The notes under the pieces are model-generated. The model ran no database searches. It was given only the letters and a program-made list of their open reading frames with translations, and was not told the origin of the DNA. The translations under genes and the position numbers were made by a program. Below are positions 35,373 to 47,000 of a stretch of DNA of 64,000 nucleotides, one piece after another (the first letter of the stretch is position 1; each line of letters starts with the position of its first letter). The stretch is from Mactra quadrangularis (Eukaryota > Mollusca > Bivalvia > Venerida > Mactridae): assembly GCA_025267735.1 (NCBI GenBank), contig CM046307.1:58833395-58897394 (forward strand), in the 5' to 3' direction.

Positions 35373-35562
35373 TTTTGTACCGGTCCATTAGTGTATTTCT
35401 AGCCTGTACAAGTCATTTTTAAGTAGCATGAAGCAATTTTTTCGGTACTTAACATAATGGTAAATAGTTTTTTATCAACGTTGCATTTTTTTCTGCAAAA
35501 TGAGTATAATGTGGTTGTGGTTCGGACCCCACCCCTAGAAAATCCTGGATCTGCCCCTGTGT
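35373..35562. mobile_element. GGATCCAG-type MITE, truncated copy
   Basis: GTCCATTAGTGTATTTCTAG to CCCCTAGAAAATCCTGGATC. Homologous to 5696-5935 but lacking its first end. Confidence 0.65.
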
Positions 35563-35859
35563 AAGTTGTGCAGGAAATAATCCCACCAATTTCCAAAATC
35601 TAGATACTTAATATTATGATCGCCCCACACTTACAACAATTTTCCAGTGAATTGACTCTGCGCAGCAAAATTAGGAGAGAAATACCCAAAACAAAGTGTG
35701 AGTCGAATTAATAGACTCTAAGTCAGTTTAGTTTAATGAGAGAATCATCTTTCATTTGTTGTATATCAGTGTATTCGTACATAAAAATCAACACAAATAC
35801 GCAATATAAGGGGGGGGGGACCCCCTCGAATTTCCAAAATTTATTTGTCTGTTGGTATA
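35563..35859. other. no gene seen
   Basis: Spacer containing a G9 run at 35811-35819. No exon. Confidence 0.4.
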
Positions 35860-36305
35860 TACTTTTGAAAAAATATAATCTAGTTATGAGACCCCCAAAA
35901 AATACAAATACAGGAATATAGTATCTTTTGATAATACAGGAATGAAACCCAAAATGAAGTATAAATAGATGAATATATATGAAGTATACTTTCAAAATAA
36001 AGTGATGAAATCCAAAATGTAGTATAAATATAAGAATATAGTCTACTTTTAAAAAGATAGAAAACCCAAAATATAGAATAAATAAAAGGAATTTAGTATA
36101 CCTTTGAAAAGCTTAGAAATACCTTTGAATAAAGTAGACTTTAAAAAATACAGGAATGGAAGCCAAAATATAGTATAAATATATGAATATAGTAGACTTT
36201 TAAAAATATAGGAATGAAAGCCAAAATATAAGGAAAATATAGGAATATATTATACTTTTCAATTTATAGGAATGAAAGCCGAAATATAATGAAAATATAG
36301 GAATA
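35860..36305. repeat. 58-bp minisatellite, array 3
   Basis: About seven units. Its first part follows the order of variants seen in array 1 at 32010-32340 (the GTTATGAGACCCCC variant, then TACAGGAATATAGTATC). The array was therefore copied as a block, not regenerated unit by unit. Confidence 0.88.
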
Positions 36306-36758
36306 TAGGAACTGGTTGACAGTATTATTTTTTAATGGGAGTTATTTGAAAAAAAATCCGCCAATTTTGGTATAGTCATTAATATCACCTTATGGCTTGA
36401 AGATGCATTAATATTGCCTTGAACAATTGTGCAGTCATATCTTTGTCACTGATTGGCGCAACCAATATACTTTTTCAGATACCTACCTATCTCTGATAAT
36501 AGTTTTTGCATTATCTGTAATTCAGACATGTACCAAAACGGATGCTGAATGTCCTTTGTATTATACATCTTGTAAATGTGTCTGTGAGGAATAAACACTG
36601 TACAAATATCTGGGATGTCATCCATCATTCTTTAGTTCTGTGTATGAAACATCTATATGAAATTAATTAATTTCCTACAACTTCCAACAATAATGCCATG
36701 ATGGCTGTATTTAAGAAGTGTCATGAATATGACCATTTAAGTTCAAGTTAACATACTT
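36306..36758. repeat. duplicated block D, copy 2
   Basis: Paralogue of 34631-35372 without the SINE. Confidence 0.9.
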
Positions 36759-36810
36759 TGTTCAGCTGTAAACAATGATGGTTCTATATATCCTTCAATA
36801 ACTGTAGCCA

Positions 36811-37168
36811 TCAGAGATACATGGATGAAAGTTGTGAAAACTGAAAATGCTGAAAAAATATGCTGGGGGCCAGGAGGTCGCTAGCACCCCCGTTGGGTCC
36901 AGGGCAACGCCTTGGCCAGGGGGCAGGAGGCCAATGGAAGCTAACAATGTAGAAGCAAAATAAAGCAGGAAAATCAAACTTTCATGACAGCTAGCAGGAA
37001 CATTTGAGGACAGCAACTTATTCACAAGACCTGTCAAAACACCAGAAGTATGGTCATCTTCACTAGCAAAGGACAAACATCTTCAGATAACTATAAAGAT
37101 GATTAAAGTGCTTCTTTGTAAATAGTCTATATAAGTCAGTTTGTCTTACAATATTAACAACTCATATT
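36811..37168. repeat. duplicated block B, copy 2
   Basis: Paralogue of 32350-32690, with the same boundary TTAACAACTCATATT where copy 1 runs straight into block C. Confidence 0.9.
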
Positions 37169-37313
37169 CTCAATAATAACACTTTTACAGACACTGACGG
37201 GTCATTACAAAATATAAAATCAACCAAATGTACAGTACAGTAAATTTTGTACTAAGGTTGTCAATGGCTTTCAACACAGGAAGAAACAACAATAAGATAT
37301 TATACTCTTGATT

Positions 37314-37319
37314 TTTATT
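37314..37319 (-). terminator. candidate polyadenylation signal (phosphatase gene)
   Basis: Minus-strand AATAAA followed by TTATTGTTGTTTCTTCCTGT, GT/T-rich. It marks the end of the strand-asymmetric region. Confidence 0.4.
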
Positions 37320-40300
37320 ATTCAAACTACATGAATAAGAAAATATCAGCTTACAAAAAACAACATATTAATTAACCAGGCCAGTATCTAACAAAGCCGA
37401 AGCAACAATAAAGCTTCTAATATAATACAAAATACATTAAAAATATTAAAGAATGTATGTATATAAAACAGAAGATGTACATCCATTGTTAAAATGACTA
37501 TTTCCATCTATAAAGTACTACTTGATTTGGTGAGAGCTCATTTTTAAACAATCTCTATTGCATGCTATGAAACAAGGTAAGTCTATTATTTTGCACCCTA
37601 TTGATTAAAAAATAGTTTTAGTAACTTTGAGGTCAAAATACAAAACTACTATGTTAGAGAGATATTTTCATTATGGTACAGGCCATAGCTGGCCACATGG
37701 TTTTGAGTAAAAAAACAATACATACATAAAAGGTATACTACTAAAATATGATAGATTTTTTACCAAAGTTCAATTAGGGCCCAGTTTCTCCATTATACCT
37801 AATATGCAGACATGTATTTAGTGTTTTTGACTCAGAACCATGGCGCCGCCTCTGGTAGGCCTATAAGCATGTCCATGTGTAAAATGGCCAAATTGTATAT
37901 AAAACTGTTCTGAAAAATTTCTTCAAAAATTGAATAATGCCGATTATAAATAAATCTTTAATCAAACATTAGAATTTTTTTTAATTTTAAATAACATATC
38001 AAAACTATTCTACCATGGATATAATCAATCTAATCATGGATGTATCACCTTAGAATGACAACATCACAGTACTATGGAAACAGCTGACATGACACAAATA
38101 TATATCTGAAATATTCATCTTATATTGAATATTATCCTTAATATTTGTAGAACAAATTACATTAATATTTGTTGAACAGTGTTAATATATGTATTTACAT
38201 TCAATAAAAGATTATTTCTCTTTGATTCAAAAACAGGCAATGAAACCAGGCCCATTATGGAGTTGGAAGGCGACATTGCAATTTTCAATAATGGCGGAAA
38301 GAACTTAAATAAAAGTGATCATATGTTTATTCATTATACATCATTACCTGAGGAATGTTTAAATTAGACATGGAATGTTTTATTTTAACAATAATAATTC
38401 TAATGATGTTAGAATCTAGACTTTTTAGGCCACACAAAGTAAGACATTTGAGTATCATTTCACTTTCCTGCAAGAAGTCTCTATCTCATTATTTTTTATT
38501 ACACAAAAGAAAATAAATTTGAAAAAAGTTTGAGGCATTTAAAAACCCTTTTCAAATCATGAAAATGATAACATTAACATATCAGTATAAATTTGCTCTT
38601 ATGCATGACTTAGTACATGTACAATCTTTATTTGTACAATTTTTTTTCTTCAAAACCAGGATAAAAATGAGAATTAGTTTCTTAGTCCCATTACTATTCA
38701 GAAACAATAGGTCAAAGTCTTTATCAATGGTTATTTACATAATAAAAATGGTGATCATTCTAGAACTCAATAAGTGCAGGATGCAGTGCCCTGCTATTCA
38801 GCTTTATAATAATAACAAAAATATGTGTCTTGTAATTATTCACCCATGAAAGTGGCCCATGTATACATATTTTTATGTTCTGGAGAAAACCAACAATCAA
38901 TGTAACATAATGAAAAAATAACAAAAAAAGACTAATAAAAAGGAATGCAATTAATGAATTTCTACTATCATAAAAGAGTTTCCACCATTAGTACTCATAT
39001 CACAAACCAAATTGTAAGGAATGCTTAACTACAACAAAAACTCCACATACTTGTCTATTCTGTGTCAACATATCTATTTAATTGAATGCAAAAATACAAA
39101 GAAAGACTTCATTTTAAAATATTCATATAATTTCATTAGATTCTGTGCCCTAACAAGGTTGAAACTTCTGAGATTTATGATTTTCATACTTGAATTTCTG
39201 CAGCTTCCTTTAAATCCTTTCCTAAAATCCCGAATTTCAGAATCAGTCCTGAAAATTTGATTTGCCTAGACAATAAATCCCAACTTCCATTTTTGCTTCG
39301 ATTTATGATTGTATTAGACATAAACCTTTCCAAAACAACTTATTGACTGATCTCTGAACACAGGTATGTTTCTGCTTTAAAACTGTTAATTATAACAACA
39401 TATTTTAGTTGAATGATAATGAAGTGATCATAAAGATGACTCAATGCAAATATTTGTAAAAATAATCAAAAGTTAATGCACAGCATAAATGTACAACAAC
39501 TATTAAACCTACTTGTTAAAAAAAAGTATGAACAGGTTTTGGAAGACAAAAGGTTTCGATTCTAAAAGCAATATTTATAAAGTTGAGACAATTCATATAA
39601 AAAGCTAAGAGTGAAAGCATCAAATTACTAATTACACAATAAAATGTCATATTAAAAAATATCATATACATTTATACAATTTCTTAATCCTGTACACACA
39701 AGAAAAAAAAATAAGATAGCCCAAGGGCTTAGCACAACACTTCATTAACTATAGATAAATACACTGAGTTGCTACAGAGAAGCCAGATGAATCTGAAGTC
39801 CTCTGACTCCTAATGATCTAAAATTCATTTTGGACAGCCAAGTGCAACGAGGGCAGAGAAATCTGGTTACTTAGAAATCTGAACATTTTATGAAGTTCTA
39901 AAGGTTTTAAGATTTTTTGGTAGGTCTAACACTATATGAAAATCCTGTACTAACACCTTTAAGGCTTTCTAGATCAGTACCAAATTACCAACTTTTCAAG
40001 ACAGTGAACCCAAAATATATGTGATAACAAAATTAACAAAATTCAAATAACTACCTGTAAATGTATAAGTAATAGGAAACAAAAGTAGGAAAAATGGTTT
40101 GTAATATCAAGAAAAGTAGAATTTAGACCAGTAGATAAAATGTTTATAAAATAGATTAAATCATTTATTCAGGTCAAAAATACATGAGATTGGATGATAG
40201 GGAATTAATGCACAAATTATGTACATAATTTTAATTACCATATTACAGAGCAATCACAACTCGAAGTAGGGGAGGGGCCTGCTAAATGTTGTTTATCTTA

Positions 40301-43300
40301 ATTATACACTTGGTGTGATAGTTTGTGTGGGGGGTATTTTGTATCATCTATCTACAAACTGTCAGATGGCCCACCAAAAAAACAAACAAACAATGCACTT
40401 ATATTTCATACATCACAACTAAACTCAATTTAAAATGTCTGGTACAAGTAACACTTGCCATTAATGTTCAAGTATTTACATATATATACAATTTAATGTA
40501 TAGGTTTATGTACACTATCAAACAATTTGAAATTATTTTTTTTACAAATATAGTACAAAGTAGGTGAGAGACAGTAGAGGGAGAGGCTAAAAATAGCAGC
40601 TTTCGTTGATAGGTGTAAAACAACAATGTTCCAAGAACACTGGGCTACTGAGAAATATTGAGAAATTGTAAAATGGCTCAATAAGAAATAATGATGTCAG
40701 TTGTATGGAAATATTATCAGAAATGATGATCTATTAATTTGTTCTAGGCCTGTATAATGTAAAATTACTATGTATAAATGAAATATCTTACATGTGAATC
40801 TTTCAAAAAAACATTGTATTAGCTTAAAATGTTGATGAGATATTGAAAAACAGATAATATTGAATGAAAATGGGACTATTTTTTTAACAAAATCTAAAAA
40901 TGTGTGACAATGTCAAACAATATTGCAAAATATTCAATGCAACTTGTGCACAATAAAAAGAAAACATAATTTAATCAAAGAATGTGTTCTAAACACATTG
41001 CTATCATACAATCATTAAATGTTCTGCCATTACATGGTTAATACATCTATATATCTGACTAAATTCATACAAATATTATATTATTATAAACAATTGTAAA
41101 GTCATCCATTAAATTTGTGTTATTAAGCTAGCTCTATATAAAAATACATAATTTGCAAGCAAAAAAGCAGAATACTGGCAAAATAAAATACTGCTAATAA
41201 GACGTTAAAACTTGTTAATAAAATTATGTGATTTTTTATTTCATTTTTTTTTTAGAATTAATGAAAACTTCTCTACAAAATAAAACAAACAAATTGAATG
41301 TTCAGACAGTTAATTACTATACAAAATCTTACATAAAATTAAAATTTAAAAATACTTTGAAACATGAAAAATTTACTGAATAAGAGGAACTACATAAACA
41401 GAAAATTGCAAGGAAGAACTACATTAAACCAAATAGAATAAGAGTTAGAACAGTTACCATTACAGAATAATCTTACAACAAATTATCATTAAATCCTTTT
41501 ATAAATGGGTGAAAATTTGATAATATTGTGATATATGGAAGCTTAGATTGTTATCTTATATCAGATCTTAAAAGTTCATACAATACACTACTTGTTGCTA
41601 ATTTTGTAAATATCAATGCCAGTGAACACTGTAATTAAAATAAGGATATCTGAATACAGCTTGATCTAGTTTTACTGCTGATTTTTAAATTTGATGACTT
41701 CATCAAGATGAGATTTTACAATTGGAAAGTATATTTGTTGGAAAACTTGGTAAATTATTATTAAAAATTTAAATTAACAATAAAACAGCAGCAAACAATA
41801 AATGTTCTCTTTCAGACAACTTACAGTACACAAATATTCAATGACTAGAAACTATCAGACTTTATTTCAGACCTTTAGAATTAAGTCAAAATTAATAATT
41901 TGGATATATAATATACATATATATGCTTTCAACAAACTCCACAGAGTGTTATATATGTTATTTGACCAACTAAATACAAATGTTGTACATTTTTTACATT
42001 CACAAATATCAGGCATATTTTATTTCAAATGAAATATTTGAAAAAGTAGGCATTAAATTACATGTTAACTTTATAAGAAATATATATATACTAGCATTTT
42101 TCTGTGGTATACATAAGAAAATTATAACTCAGATGCAAAAAAGCATAATATATCTAAATAAGCAAAACTTTTCTAAACAAGCAAAATTTATCTAATTAGC
42201 AAATTTATCAAAATAAAGAAAATTTATCTAAAAATAATATATTTCAAAACTATCTGGAATTATTTAACATTTTATATGGCACAATATTTATATGTTTCTG
42301 TGAATACATAATTATTACATATTCATATAAAAACATTTGCTAAATAGTAATTCTACTTATTATAAATTCAGAAAATAAATCCAACATTTTACACAAAAAT
42401 ATGATAACATACATATACTGGAATGACAATATGAATCATTAAAAGATTAACAAAAATAACAAAACAACAAATTTTTGATTATTTCTATCTATTTAAAAAA
42501 CTAAGAAAAATATATTTAACAATGCCTATCTAAATCAGGCAGTTACATTTAAAGTCTATCACAACACAGATTCTAACTATAAGGGCTGAACAAAACACTA
42601 TTGTAACTCCATTTGAAAATAAAAAGAGTTTCAATATTATTTCGTTCAACTCTGGAATTATACTAAGGAATAAGTTGTCTACAGTATTTTACCCTCAAGA
42701 AAGTATACAGTTTATGTGCTATGCTTACAGTTTGCAGTAGTCAAAACCTAGTCATACAGTTTGTATAATCTAATAACACAAGTACTAGTAGCTATATTAT
42801 CATTACTTCTTTTATAAACATCTTTTATAAACATATAAAATACCTAAGATCTCATTCATTAAATGAAATGATTTTTTTACTGCTTGGCAGTACATGTAAA
42901 CAAAGTTCAAGATTCATATTTCAGAAAGAGCAATTCAATGAAACACACGTCAGTAGAAAAATCCACTTAGTTAACAATGGAATGTATTAAACTTAAACAA
43001 AAATACATAACAAATTGCTTCTCTAAATGACAGATGACTTCCCTAAATTTCAGATGACATCACAAATTAAGCAAAAAATCACTAACTGTTATGGCATCAC
43101 AAAGGTACAGTTGACTTCCCTAAATAACTGTGACCTCACAAATTGACAGTGGCATCTCAAATTGACAACAAATTACGGCGTAAAGTGTCAATGTTTACAT
43201 CTGACTTTAACAGTTGACATCACAAGTTCACAGCTAACTAATCACTAACTGACAACAGCTGACATCACAGATGTCACAGACAAACAACTTAAATCACAAA

Positions 43301-43319
43301 ATGATAATACACCTAATTT

Positions 43320-43491
43320 GGAATTCCAATTTATTGGATTTTTCGACCGTGCACAGGCAGTTAAACAAAGACTTTATTGCCAATAAGCACGAAATTTGGA
43401 TTAAATCCACTTGTTCTTTGTACACATGTTTTAACTGTAACAGTAAAAGTTTGTTTGTACTGCAGATAAAAATCCTGAATTTTGAATTCCA
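43320..43491. mobile_element. 170-bp MITE with GGAATTC ends
   Basis: Ends GGAATTCCAATTTATTGGAT and, inverted, ATCCTGAATTTTGAATTCC. Interior GTGCACAGG and TTCTTTGTACACATGTTTT. Both halves match the ends of the longer element at 14571-16450. It interrupts a region of TGACATCACA repeats. Confidence 0.65.
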
Positions 43492-43579
43492 GATATAGTG
43501 TATTGACATCACAATCTGACGACCAAAAATGGCAACTTGCATCACAAAATGATAACAAACTTAATCACTAATTGATGAA

Positions 43580-43852
43580 AACTGACATCACATTTACAAT
43601 CTAATGATGATTGACATCACATTCACAATCTGATGACGACTGACATCACATTTACAATCTAATGATGACTGACATCACATTTACAATCTAATGATGTCTG
43701 ACATCACATTTACAATCTAATGATGACTGACATCACATTCACAATCTGATGATGACTGACATCACATTTACAATCTAATGATGACTGACATCACATTCAC
43801 AATCTAATGATGACTGACATCACATTCACAATCTGATGATGACTGACATCAC
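43580..43852. repeat. 29-bp minisatellite
   Basis: About nine copies of TGACATCACATTYACAATCT plus RATGATGAC. Degenerate relatives (GACATCACA words) extend upstream to about 43020. It ends only some 40 bp from the phosphatase stop codon, so it is probably transcribed in the 3' UTR. Confidence 0.92.
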
Positions 43853-43889
43853 AAAATAATGATGACTTCATTGACTATAATGATTTAGA

Positions 43890-44018
43890 TCAGAGTAGTT
43901 TATCTTGTATACCACTGTCTATACTATCATTGGTCTGTCTATCTGATTGACGATCTATACCCATGGGTTGTCTCTCTAAATATGCTAATGCCATCTGATA
44001 ACAAAACTGATATTGTTC
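43890..44018 (-). CDS. phosphatase last coding exon
   Basis: Acceptor CATATTTCAG; 42 residues ([15 protein letters not shown], then a hydrophilic tail [15 protein letters not shown]) and TGA at 43892-43890. Contains the final helix of D2 and a short C-tail. Confidence 0.93.
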   Translation of the reverse strand, partial: EQYQFCYQMALAYLERQPMGIDRQSDRQTNDSIDSGIQDKLL

Positions 44019-47000
44019 CTGAAATATGGAAAATGTTTAACTCATCAAGTATTAGTCATTTTATGTTTTGTGACCCAAATAGTTCATTCCTAACGAAGTT
44101 GGTCAAAAGTTATACATAGCTTATGTTTATTAATATATGTACAGACCGACAGAAATTAAAATTTATATTTGTATTCATTTGTGTTTGTATTTTAATACTA
44201 CAATGTCTTCCAAATATAGAATAAAATATGGTATTGATCTGATATTTATATGCTAAAAACTGGCATTAAAAGGTCAGGAAATATTATATACATGTAATAT
44301 AACTAGTATTTCATTTTTAGCAAGAAAATCACCATTTAAAGTACATTAAAATGGTAACTTACCATATTTTCAACAAAATGAGGTCTATTAATTCTGATTT
44401 GTTTAACAGTTTGATAGACATCAACTTCCAGATCTACTCTCATTCTTTCAAATAATAAACTACAGGCACAAAATAATCCACTTTTACTGGCTCCATTCCT
44501 GAAACATAAAATGAATGATACAATGTTATACACTTTCATACTTGTTCATTTGTTCAGTTTTACATTCAATTTCAATAGTTTGAGTTATATGATACAATTT
44601 AGCTAACAATTGTTTCCTGAAGGTGCCAGTACTTTACTACTGGCAACTTTTCACATACAAATGATTATGATATCATGACTTGAACCCACAATTGTTAATC
44701 AAGAGAAATGACAAGTCTTAAAGCAGAAATCTTAACCATTTAATTGAGGATGTAGGTTTTCTGACAGTTTAAACTGATTCTATACGTGTTGTGCATTTTT
44801 TGCAAGGAGGATGTTTAAACCTTACTGAAAGTGATGAATTCCTGCCCATTAAAACATCCTAAAATCTGATGGGGTTACCAAGAGACCATAGTCAACGTTC
44901 CAACTAAGAATGATTACCCTAGGCATAGTCTGTAATGCAGGTAGTCCTTTGTGTCCAAGTCAAGGCGTGTACAGTTCAATTTCAAGTTAAAGAAGAAATA
45001 TATACATTTTAAAGGTAACATCAGTAAGAGAATACAAAAACTTACATGCAATGTACAGTAACTGGTCCTTTACCATTTTGTCTAGTCCATTCTTGTACAG
45101 CATCAGATAATCTTAACAAACCTGAAGTACCTAGAGGAACACTTTTATAATCTAACCAACCATTAAATTGAAACTGTTTGACTGCTCTATCTTCACCCTG
45201 AAACATTATATAGCAACATGATATTATATTCTATTGTAATAGAGTGGGCATGGACAAGGGGGTAGGACATATCTTCACCCTGAAATATTATACAGAAACA
45301 TGTTATTATGTTCTATTGTAATAGAAAGGGCATGGTTGAGTGGGTAGGACATTGCACTGGTAATTATTCGATAACCATTTCCACATAAGTTCAAATCACA
45401 TCCAAAACCAACTTTGTTGTTTCTTTTAGCAAGATACTTAAATCTACTAGCCAAGTGCTGGGAGACCAGGAAGCAGACTCCAGAGAGTGAACTTGTTTTA
45501 CAATCCAGCTAAAATGGATTAGTATAAACTCTATTTTAATCCAACTAAGTTTGAGATATTGAAGTGGATGCAGGGTGCATTAGATTGTAAACTTGATCCC
45601 AATAAGGGACATTAGTCAGGTATTTCACCTTGTATACTCTTCAAATAGGAAGGTCCAATCAGTTGGATTACTCAGATTTTTACCTTACTTTTCAATGTCA
45701 ATTTGCTACAATTAATCTTAAATAGCTTTTTTTGTAAATCATTTAATTTGTTTAAATCAAGCTATGTATTGTTAGAGTAAAAAACTTTCTAAATTTCATC
45801 ACTCCTGTTAATATCTTATAATCAAGAAAGATATTAGATGAAATATTTTATTATCATTATATAGGACTTCAATGATAAAATCCGAGGATTCCAACTGATA
45901 GGACCTACTTACCATTTGGATTGCTTCAGATTTTATCAAGGGAAGATAACTGACAAAAGTCCCTCATTAGGATTAGTATGTTAAGTTGCTGTATTTAGTA
46001 GAACCCACAACAGGTTGTCTTAGCTGTAGTGTCAGGTAAGTCTAGATCTTACACAAAATTCAAATAAAATTCAACTCATTCTACAGCTGATGACCCTCAT
46101 TGTAGTCATCACATGCTTTGAAAAAAAACTTTAAGTTGTGAAGTGCACATTGAAGCCACGAAGCTTTGACAAAAAACCCTTAAATGCACATTGAAGTCAA
46201 TATTAGGCATACTTGGAAAAAATCACCAATATCAAAGTTTTTGCAAGTGTTGGAAGAATGAACATTACATCTCACTTACCTTATTTCTATTGGTCAATTT
46301 AAATGTTCTAACAGTAATATTAGTATCAGCTTCAGATGAGAATAACAATTCAATACTTAAAGGTCCATATTCTACTGTATAACCATATTCTTCTGGCCAA
46401 TATAATGCACATGACTGAAAACCAAAACAAAATACAGTAAACACAAGACAATTATCTTGTGGTCTAGAGTTCAATACAAAAGATAATTAATTAAAATTTG
46501 TGGCTATAATTTCTATATCAGAAGGTTTTTACGATATAATCAAGACATTAAAGCAAGAAATTCAATAAACAAGACAACATTCAATATAAGAAGTATGCAC
46601 CCTTTTTGTTTCAGATTACTATTTCATATCTCATAATGTAGAAAAGAATGGAAAAAACACTGAAAGTGTGGGAGTACCTTAGTGGTTATGACTTTGTACA
46701 GGTAGACACCTCTGTGTTGTTGTTACTTTCATCAAAATTAACTTAATAATTCCAAAAATCAACAAACTTTATCTTAATTGTTACATACTACAGGAGACTT
46801 AAATAGGCATCTCATAGGTTTTAGCACATCAAATGTCTACATTGCTATTTCCTAGAACAAGATCTATCTTACTTCTTTAAAACTGGGAAAACAACAATTT
46901 AATTTTGAAAAGACAAATATTTGTTGTACTAATTTATTTCACAAGTGTCAATTCAGATCTTTTCATTTATTTGTATACATAAGACTTGTGGCCTATACAC

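Larger units (their letters stand above)
37310..43889 (-). other. inferred long 3' UTR of the phosphatase gene
   Basis: About 6.6 kb downstream of the stop with no recognisable exon, markedly A-rich on + (T-rich on the sense strand). It ends near a minus-strand AATAAA. A dispersed repeat (37690-37830), a 29-bp minisatellite and a 170-bp MITE lie in it. The true 3' end could be nearer the stop; RNA evidence would decide. Confidence 0.4.

Noticed and set aside
35399..35596. Minus frame with GADPGFSRGG
   Set aside because: Translation of a common GGATCCAG-type MITE end, not a gene.
38179..43498. Several 60-96-codon frames in the A-rich region
   Set aside because: AT-driven composition, no homology recognised, no splice context; considered chance frames in an inferred UTR.
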